From positions 1,295,671 to 1,325,637 of the forward strand of contig PJRA01000412.1 of NCBI GenBank assembly GCA_016987375.1: a DNA stretch of 29,967 nt. Reading direction: 5' to 3'. The position numbers and the translations under genes were made by a program. The notes beneath the pieces are model-generated. The model saw only the letters and a program-made list of their open reading frames with translations. It did not search any database and was not told the origin of the DNA. Positions 23,157 to 29,967 of the stretch are shown here, piece after piece. Position 1 is the stretch's first letter. Each line of letters begins with the position of its first letter. Source of the stretch: Brachionus koreanus. Its lineage: Eukaryota; Rotifera; Eurotatoria; Ploima; Brachionidae.

Positions 23157-23832
23157 TTATGTTTCTATATCGATATCTTCCAATTCTTTGAGAATGTTTT
23201 CTTTTCGTTTTAATTTTTCCAATTGTCCTAGCTCAACCGATTGATTCTTGTTTATTTTTTCTTCTATTTGCTCAATTTCTCTCAAAGCTTTTTTCAATTT
23301 TCGAATTTTTTTCTGCTTCATATCAGCTTCGATTTGTTCGGATGTTATTTTATCTGATATCTTAATTTCGGTAATTTTTTTTGCCAATTCCAATGATCTA
23401 TCTTGCTTTTTTGATTTTTCTTTCACTTCTCGTTCTAAATTATCCACAAACACAGCTCCTGGAATGGTTTTTTTTATTTTTTCTTTTTGCTTAGCAATTT
23501 GTTGACCTTTAGATTCATATCTAAAATTTTTTCTAATAACCAAAACTCTATTATTAAATTTAATAATAATTTACAATGGAACCTTTAAGAAAAAAATATT
23601 TTTCAAAACAATTTTAAATATTATTAAACGAACTTCTTCTTGAGGAATGTAGCCTTGTTTTACTTTAATTGGTTTTCGCCAAGTGCCATCAGGTCTTTTG
23701 CTTGCAGGTATGAATATTTCGCCTAAAATTTGGCCTATTGTTTAGAAAAATTTAATAAACAGTCAAATTTTTACCAGTTACTGCGTCCTTTACGACATTT
23801 TCACGTATAAGATTTGAGGATGACTCTGCCAT
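23157..23832 (-). CDS. PYM1: PYM, partner of Y14 and Mago (exon-junction-complex disassembly factor)
   Basis: The minus-strand exons 23832-23775, 23722-23634, 23582-23575 (8 bases) and 23520-23157 give 172 residues. The N-terminus reads [20 protein letters not shown], then [20 protein letters not shown], the hallmark Mago-Y14-binding segment (human RPDGTWRK and EGYVPQEEVPVYE). The middle is Lys/Glu-rich, as in PYM. The C-terminus has [20 protein letters not shown] followed by [20 protein letters not shown], matching the family's C-terminal helix and acidic end. PYM binds the Mago-Y14 core in the cytoplasm, strips exon junction complexes from mRNA and contacts the ribosome. Without the 8-base exon the reading frame breaks, and with it EEVPLYE is restored, so I include it. 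The first-exon ATG sits only 2 bases after a TTTTAG acceptor. The overlapping plus-strand frame at 23248-23505 is a shadow. Confidence 0.9.
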
Positions 23833-23835
23833 GGC

Positions 23836-24205
23836 TAAAATAAAATTTTTTTTTTTAGTTTAAAAATTCTTATAATTTGAAATTATATACTGTCAATTTA
23901 ATAAACTACACTATGATAATAATTTAGCATAGTCAATATTTTTTTCTTTATTCAAATTGCAAAAATAACACAATAAATAGAAATAAATTTAATTTTATTT
24001 ATGAAAAATTTATTTTTTCATCATCAGATTATTTTAACACTCAAAGGTCGGAAGGATTTATCGGCCCATTTTATTTGACTCATTTTTTACTTTTTTCTAA
24101 TAAAAATTAAATAATTTTATAATATTTATGATTAAAGATATGATTGAAAAAAAAATATAAAAAATGATTAAATTTATTGAATATAAAACAAATAAAGGTA
24201 GTAAC
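23836..24205. other. AT-rich spacer upstream of PYM
   Basis: Probable PYM promoter or leader intron. It also contains a short G/C-rich patch at 24045-24075 (GGTCGGAAGGAT) that is a near-perfect inverted copy of 12 bases at 24222-24233 at the edge of the LINE relic. No gene was seen. Confidence 0.5.
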
Positions 24206-24818
24206 AAAAGGGGTTCAAAAGATCCTTCCGGCCTCGTGGTGCCTATTAAAGGACCTTTGGTATTTTTTTTTCTTTCATTCTAAGTTCGTGTCCAAGCCAT
24301 TGCAATCTTTTGTTCTTTATGCATTGACATAATGACTCTGAATCTGAATTTGTTTGAAACCAGAATCCTCCGCAGGCTTCCAATATGGAAGGTGTTCAGA
24401 CTTCTTTTGTCATATTCACTTATTCCCAAAATTTCCTTTCGTCTTCTTTGCTTTAGCAAGTCTTTTCTCAATGTCTTTTTGTGCTCCCATTGCTGTACTG
24501 ATGATGCTTAATATGTAAATTAGTTTACACACTGACTTGTGAATCATCGATGGTGATCAGGGTATTCAATTTATTGTTTTTTCACATAACATTCATTTCG
24601 AGTCCAGTTGTTTTAGCTTAGTTTGCCAGATCTTGTGTCTTCATTTGCATATGTTCTTCTGTACTAGATATTAACATCAGATCATTCGCAAAGTCTAAGT
24701 CTTCAAGCTTTGCTGTTAATTCCCATACACCCCTCGTACTGATAGTTGTTTTCTTGATTAAATAATCAATCACTATTAGGAATAGTGCCGGAGAGAGAAG
24801 GTTCAACAGTTAGACGGC
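24206..24818 (-). mobile_element. Decayed LINE (non-LTR retrotransposon) reverse transcriptase fragment
   Basis: Read on the minus strand, from 24818 down, the order of pieces is LLSPALFLIVIDYLIKK, LEDLDFANDLMLISS, HMQMKTQDLAN, GLEMNVM, ILSIISTAMGAQKDIEKRLA, LNTFHIGSLRRIL, RLQWLGHELRMK and PRGRKDLL. This is the usual order for the palm, active site, thumb and C-terminal region of a LINE polymerase. Several stops and frame changes separate the pieces, and the catalytic F-A-D-D box has become F-A-N-D, so it is dead. No endonuclease, 5' end, poly-A tail or target-site duplication is recognisable. The clade is not resolved by eye. Confidence 0.85.
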
Positions 24819-27108
24819 AAAAATTTTGAAAAGTGCTTATGATCGAATGATAAAATGACACATCAGTCGTTTACTGATGAAACAAATTAATTTCATTCAT
24901 TGAAATTTTTTTCGAGTCTTTTGATAATTTGAAATTTAGGAACATGACAAAAACAACAAATAAAATAAATTCTACTTTAAATCGGAATATGTAGATACAG
25001 ACTAAATATAAAATTTTGGTTTAGTTTTAAGTCTTACCATTGACTTGAATCTAGCTTTCCAAGGTTTTAAGCAGTTTTTCTCCATGTTTTATTTAAGTTT
25101 TGAAGTAGACAAGATTTTGTATGAATTAATCAAAATACCTTTAAATTTTATATTTAGTTTGAGATCGAAAATATTTGAGACCATATGATTAACTTGTCAA
25201 AAAAGTTTATTCTATCTTTAGTGTACAATCTTAGGAAGATGGAAATATTCTATTAATCAATAATAGGAAGATGAGATTTATTTTCAATTATTTTTATATT
25301 AGATATTAATTTGAAGAAGAATATTCAAAAATAGAAGGTTATCTTTTAATTTACGAAATAAATGATGGATAACAATAATTAAATTTAAATAAAATTTTGA
25401 TTAATAGTTTAATTTATAAGACAAATCTGATTAAATATTTAAAAAATATTAAATAAATAGCTATCTTATACTGACTTTTTTCGGACCAATTTTATTTTAG
25501 GATCATTAATAAAGCTATAAAAATAGGATTTTATTAATAAAAGGATTATTTAATATAAAATTAGAGTATAATTTTATTGTTTTATGCCTTAAAAGTACGA
25601 TTTTTTTGATATTTATGCTTTAAATTTTTTCATGAACGTAAATACTTGCTTATATTAACGCTACTAATGTCTAAATGGTCTTTAATATCAGAAAATTTAC
25701 AATTTTTTATATTATTTTTTTTTGGACCTTTTTAAGCAATTATAAAAATTTTTCAAGTAAATAAATAAAAAAGTAAAACAATAGTTTTTTTCAGAATTTT
25801 TATAAATTAGTAGATCTCGAAAAAGTTAAAAAATGTTAAAATTTTTCCGAAAAAATTTTTAACTTTTTTTTTCAAGATAACAAGTTCAGAAAATTGAGAA
25901 TTAATTTCTCTATCAGTAAATGTGTCGATCAAGTAGATTTAATTGTTAAAATCTTTAGATAAAAAAACTCAAATAAAAAATACTTTTTATAAGGCTGTAT
26001 ATAAGTTAAAAAAGCCAAAAAAATAATTTTTGATCCTAAAAATTTGGATAACACAATGTTTTCATGTACGTAGAATTCAAAAATGAGGTCGAAAACCATT
26101 CTGAAGATAATGTGGAAGCTTTGTATCGCGCTTACTTTATTAATCCTAAAAATTAAATACTTTACAAAAAAAAAAATTCTAAAAAGAAAGCAAATCTTAA
26201 ATATATGCTGCTTTATTGTAAATTTTAATGCTTTTTTCTATTATCATAAAAAGTAATAAAGTAATTGAGGCTATAAGATTTTTCTCTCAATTAAACATGG
26301 CTATATTATTCTAAATAAAAGAATTGAAAAGGTTTTTTTGAGCAGACGGTAAACTAAATAATACCAATTACCAGGCTTTGTCGCAAACTTTCACTACCAA
26401 GTCCATGCTATTGATTAGAAAACATTTTTGTAACCTGATATAAACTAAACTTTTAATATCAAATATTAACTGAAAGCTTAAGTTCAAGAACTTTAGTCAG
26501 ATTCTAAAGCATTTTAAAATTTCAAGTAGTTTTATAGATAGTATTGCCAATTTTATTCAAATAAAAATTTAAAGGTTTTTATGTGCTCTGACTCAAACGA
26601 ACTAGAATATATTGAGTCTAACAACCTCGTAAAGCATCACCAATTTAAATTTTTTCTTATGAAATAGTGAATTTCATTTCAACTGTTAGGGAACATTTTG
26701 TTTAAGAATTTTATAATTTTAGTCTAGAAGTTAAAATTTCAAAAAAAGTCAAAGAACACTAATAACATGAATTGGGTAATGTAAAAATTTTCAAAAATCG
26801 TAAAAGTAAGAAATTGATCAATTACAATAACTATCGTATATCCTTGCAAAGTAGGCCGTATTCTAAAACCCTAAATTCGGCTTTAGTCTCTAGAGCTACT
26901 TATCATGGATCCAATGTTATAGACATCCTAATTCATCGAACATGTTCATAAATATCAAATTTGGGTTGTAATCCACAGTTTAAAAACTAAAATCGAAAAT
27001 ATTGTGATGGCTAAAATCCGAAAACTAAAATTAAATGCACCTTTTTAGTATAAACCTGGAAGTTCAGCAATTTCTAACTAAAGAATACTTATGCTCTCAT
27101 TTTTTTAG
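24819..27108. other. AT-rich region with two short open frames
   Basis: Mostly featureless A/T sequence. Two less biased patches stand out on the plus strand. One is an ATG frame at 26581-26667 (28 residues, starting MCSDSNELEYIESNN). The other is an open frame at 26766-26951 that includes YRISLQSRPYSKTLNSALVS and ends near HRTCS. Neither matches a family I can name with confidence; they could be exons of the possible gene at 27109 or old relics. Confidence 0.4.
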
Positions 27109-27395
27109 GCCAACTGGTATAGTAGTTTTAAATTTGACACACATGGCATTCAATAGGAGACTCCATTCATCTGAGTTTGGCCAAGAATCTTTCAGGTCCA
27201 TATATTTAAATATTTTATGCTAATTTAAATATTTTTCTTTTATAAGTAATAAAATTTTATAGTTAAGATTAAAAAACTTAGTCGACAAGAGGAGTTAGAC
27301 AAAAAGTAAACGGATTGTCGACTGGTAGAGGACAAGGAATGGTCAAAAATACAACTGCACCAGAAAATAATGGACGCTTTCGTTTAAACCATTAA
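27109..27395 (+). CDS. Possible 3' exons of an unrecognised gene
   Basis: A TTTTTTTAG acceptor ends at 27108. It opens an exon (27109-27195) reading PTGIVVLNLTHMAFNRRLHS then SEFGQESF, ending in CAG before a GTCCAT donor. Splicing to an acceptor ending at 27298 keeps the frame and gives RQKVNGLSTGRGQGMVKN then TTAPENNGRFRLNH and a stop. The second part is clearly less A/T-rich than its surroundings. An alternative acceptor at 27281 would give a different junction. The upstream exons and start are not found, and I do not recognise the protein. Confidence 0.25.
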
Positions 27396-28850
27396 AATTA
27401 AAATTAAAATTTTATATATAAAAAGAAAAAAATAATGCAAATATAAGAGAAAGGATGATAAAATTAGGTTAATGCACAAATGCACACTAAAGTTAGTGCA
27501 CATTTTTTAATTTCATTTTTAAAAATTTTGCGTGTTTTCACGTTATTATTTTTATTTATTTTTTTTTCATAAAATTAATGTAACACAAATAGATTGAAAA
27601 AATAGGATGCTATCATACCTGCTAGAATGTGCGAAATATTTTCCAGATGCATATAATTGATTTTAATTAAACATGCTAGATTTTTATTAAAATCATTTTG
27701 CATCTTAAAATTTAGTAGTGGATTTTAGGTAATTTAAAAAATATTCTAAGATAAATTTTTGAAAAAAATTTTTTTTCGATTAGTTTTCTATGAATTAAGA
27801 AATTCAAGCATATCGGTTTAAATAAAAATTGCATAGTTATTTTAATTTTTATTTATAAAAAAATTGTGTATTTTTTTAAATGCTTTTTTAAAAAAAAAAA
27901 GATAAATAATAGAATAATTTTCATCTAGATTCTTAAGACAAGATTAGCTTACCATCCTATTATCTAATATTAGAAAATAGAAAATAGAATTTTAATAATA
28001 TTACTATAATTCTACTAAACAGATAGGAAATAGCAAAATTATAATTAAAAAAAAAATAATGGGAAAGCAAAATAACCGAAATTTTTTAAATTGATAAAAA
28101 GCTAATCCTGATGTTAATTATTTTTAATTTTCAGAATTTTTTTTTAGTTTCATTTAAATGAAATAAAAACTATATTTTATCATTTTCAATCGATTTTATT
28201 TTAGATTATGATTAAGCTCAAAAATGAATTAAAAAAAATGCTCGAATGAATTTTAGATTGTAAATAAAAATAAACAATTTCTACATTTTGTTCAAGTTAT
28301 TTTAAAATTTGTTTTTTTTTTCAATTTAGACTTTAACGCATCACTTAGCCAAAATAAATTCTAAATAAACAGCCGAATAATTTTACCAATGTCTAATTTG
28401 GCATTTTTCGAAAAGTTTTTTTTTAGATTTTTTAGATTTATTATTTAAAAATGAGGAAACATAAAAACAAATATTGCTATTAAAAAATATATAAATTGAA
28501 AAAAAAGTTTATTTTTGATTAATTTATTGGGTTTTGTAAACATTTTTACATTAATTTACAATTAAAACTTTCGATCAAATTAAAACTTATTGAAAAAAAA
28601 AGATATTTAAAAGACCATTTTAATTAAAGTAAATAGACTTAAAACCAAAAATAAAACTACAAATTAAAACATAAAAATAAAGAATATAAAAATAACACGG
28701 TCAATTATGTATGTAAACTCGGTTTTCCCTTTATTTCCAGAAAATGTCCTCAATTAAACATTTTTTTTTTAATTTTAGAACTAAATTTAAATTTTAAATC
28801 TCAGTCTGACTTATTAGCTGTTCAACTTGGTTTAAATAAGGCGCACTTTT
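27396..28850. other. AT-rich intergenic region
   Basis: Simple ATTAAA-type repeats follow 27391, and there are long A and T runs. No coding frame was seen. It contains the presumed 3' end of the FoxL2-like gene; an AATAAA on the minus strand lies near 28728-28733. Confidence 0.55.
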
Positions 28851-29967
28851 CTATTTGCTCTGACTTGATTGCTGTGCTTGATTTAATTGTTGCTGTTGAA
28901 TAAAATTAAAATTTTGAAATTGATTTTGATACTGTAAATGTTGTTGTTGCTGGAACATAGCGGCCAATTCAGCCATTCTCGCTTTAATGTCGTTTTGTGT
29001 ATTTACCGGATTGTTGAGCAGATTGATTCCAACACCGGCTCCAGGAATATTGAGACCCATAGGATTAGGTTGACTGGCAGCAGCTAGAGCTGCAGCAGCA
29101 TACAATGATTCTAGTGGCCGAGAAAGTAAAGCCATTGCCGATGCCGGATCCATTTGATTTTGAGGCTGCTGAAGAGCTAGATATGGATTGAATAAACTAA
29201 GGCTTGGATTAAAATAGTTCATTGGTCCCAGTTGAGCAAGAGCCTGTTGTTTAAGATGTACCAATGGATCGATCTGTGGGTTCATTTGATTTGGCTTAGT
29301 AACAACTGGTGTGGAAGATGTGGATGAGTTGGATGATGCGGAAGATGTCGACAACGACGGTGATGAAGTTCGATGAGTATTGATGTTTGTCTGATTCTTT
29401 GGCTTGTTATCTAGTTTCTTATTTACATCTGGTATTGGCGGTGGTAACAAGTTGCTAGTCGAATTGCTCTCATTTGTTGGACTTTTTTTCACAACTCGAC
29501 GTCTGCGTTTGTAATTGATCAAATTGTCTGAGAACATTTCATAACAATTTGGGTCTATTGTCCAATAGCAGCCTTTTCGGTCCGAGCAGCCGCTGGCCTT
29601 GGATCCATTGTCATTCATTGCTGTTAGAGTGGAACTTCGTGGAAATTTTATGAAACATTCATTTAAGCTAAGATTATGACGAATGCTATTTTGCCAGCCT
29701 TTTTTGTTCTTTTCGTAATAAGGAAATTGTTTGCATATGTACTCATATATTTCACTAAGAGTCAAACGCTTCATTGGTGAACTCTTTATGGCCATTCCAA
29801 TCAAAGTAACATAGGAATAAGGCGGTTTTTTCGAGTAGACATCTGATTCTTCACTGTTCTTTGGGTTTTTGATGTTGGGAGAAAGCGATGCCGTAGATGA
29901 GGCCGACGATGTTGATAAATAATTGTTATTTACGTCATTAGTATCATTTTCGAGGTTGTCGTCGTCT
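28851..29967 (-). CDS. FoxL2: FoxL2-type forkhead transcription factor (5' end beyond window)
   Basis: The minus-strand frame is open from the window edge (first full codon at 29966) to TAG at 28851: 371 visible residues, with no intron in view. Residues about 46-155 are the forkhead domain: [30 protein letters not shown], then [20 protein letters not shown] followed by CFIKFPR, and [12 protein letters not shown] with a KRRRR basic end. The stretch [20 protein letters not shown] is the form typical of FoxL2, more so than FoxI or FoxF. The loop between CFIKFPR and KGCYW is about 20 residues against about 6 in human FOXL2. C-terminal to the domain are Ser/Thr-rich, proline and glutamine stretches and a short alanine run (AAAALAAA); human FOXL2 also has a polyalanine tract. 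FoxL2 is a nuclear regulator of female gonad development in many animals; its role here is inference. The start codon is not in the window. Confidence 0.88.
   Translation of the reverse strand, partial: DDDNLENDTNDVNNNYLSTSSASSTASLSPNIKNPKNSEESDVYSKKPPYSYVTLIGMAIKSSPMKRLTLSEIYEYICKQFPYYEKNKKGWQNSIRHNLSLNECFIKFPRSSTLTAMNDNGSKASGCSDRKGCYWTIDPNCYEMFSDNLINYKRRRRVVKKSPTNESNSTSNLLPPPIPDVNKKLDNKPKNQTNINTHRTSSPSLSTSSASSNSSTSSTPVVTKPNQMNPQIDPLVHLKQQALAQLGPMNYFNPSLSLFNPYLALQQPQNQMDPASAMALLSRPLESLYAAAALAAASQPNPMGLNIPGAGVGINLLNNPVNTQNDIKARMAELAAMFQQQQHLQYQNQFQNFNFIQQQQLNQAQQSSQSK

Noticed and set aside
26766..26951. Annexin-like reading of the frame ending in IDILIHRTCS
   Set aside because: The resemblance to an annexin repeat is about ten residues and lacks the GTDE motif. 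It is too weak to name.
27481..27502. Short palindrome TGCACACTAA / TTAGTGCA after the possible gene end
   Set aside because: The stem is only five to nine pairs with a bulge; it is not a histone stem-loop or other known element.
1..29967. CRISPR arrays, bacterial operons, phage or prokaryotic defence systems
   Set aside because: The window is clearly animal nuclear DNA with spliced genes; no spaced direct repeats or prokaryotic genes were seen.

Overview
This is a eukaryotic genomic window, very AT-rich (roughly three quarters A+T by eye). Its genes are dense at both ends and around 14-24 kb, with long empty A/T stretches between them. The multi-exon genes have mostly very short introns (about 45-65 bases) with GT...TTTTAG borders. 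The gene set is animal: a TRIM-NHL protein, Shroom, CDK7, PYM and FoxL2. AT richness, tiny introns, a seed-maturation-type (SMP/LEA-like) small protein and LINE relics fit a small lophotrochozoan. A monogonont rotifer of the Brachionus kind is my best guess, but this is an inference and no marker gene proves it.

Layout: (1) 1.2-3.9 kb, plus strand: a four-exon filamin/NHL-repeat protein of the TRIM-NHL class with no RING or B-box in view. (2) 4.4-5.1 kb, minus strand: two intronless small genes in tandem. One is a 74-residue Gly/Ser-rich protein ending in an SMP-like motif; the other is an 85-residue Cys/His-rich protein with four 9-residue repeats. (3) 5.1-14.1 kb: about 9 kb without recognisable coding sequence; it holds one good hairpin, one TATA-plus-initiator pair and a tiny ORF. 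(4) 14.2-19.9 kb, plus strand: a five-exon Shroom gene (999 residues) ending in the Rho-kinase-binding ASD2 domain, with a 422-base assembly gap in an intron. (5) 21.5-22.9 kb, plus strand: an eight-exon CDK7 gene of 346 residues. (6) 23.2-23.8 kb, minus strand and convergent with CDK7: PYM, partner of the Mago-Y14 exon-junction core, which appears to need an 8-base microexon. (7) 24.2-24.8 kb, minus strand: a decayed LINE reverse transcriptase; a fainter relic lies near 20.7 kb on the plus strand. (8) 26.6-27.4 kb: weak exon-like pieces. (9) 28.9 kb to the window end, minus strand: a FoxL2-type forkhead gene running off the edge.

The larger genes are unrelated housekeeping or developmental genes rather than one pathway. 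The pieces most worth following are the SMP/Cys-His gene pair (possibly stress or dormancy related), the PYM microexon, the enlarged wing loop of FoxL2, and a recurring TTTTAG acceptor just upstream of the start codons of the four multi-exon genes whose starts are visible. That last pattern would fit 5'UTR introns or spliced-leader trans-splicing. All exon joins were worked out by hand from reading frame and family similarity; none has transcript support here.
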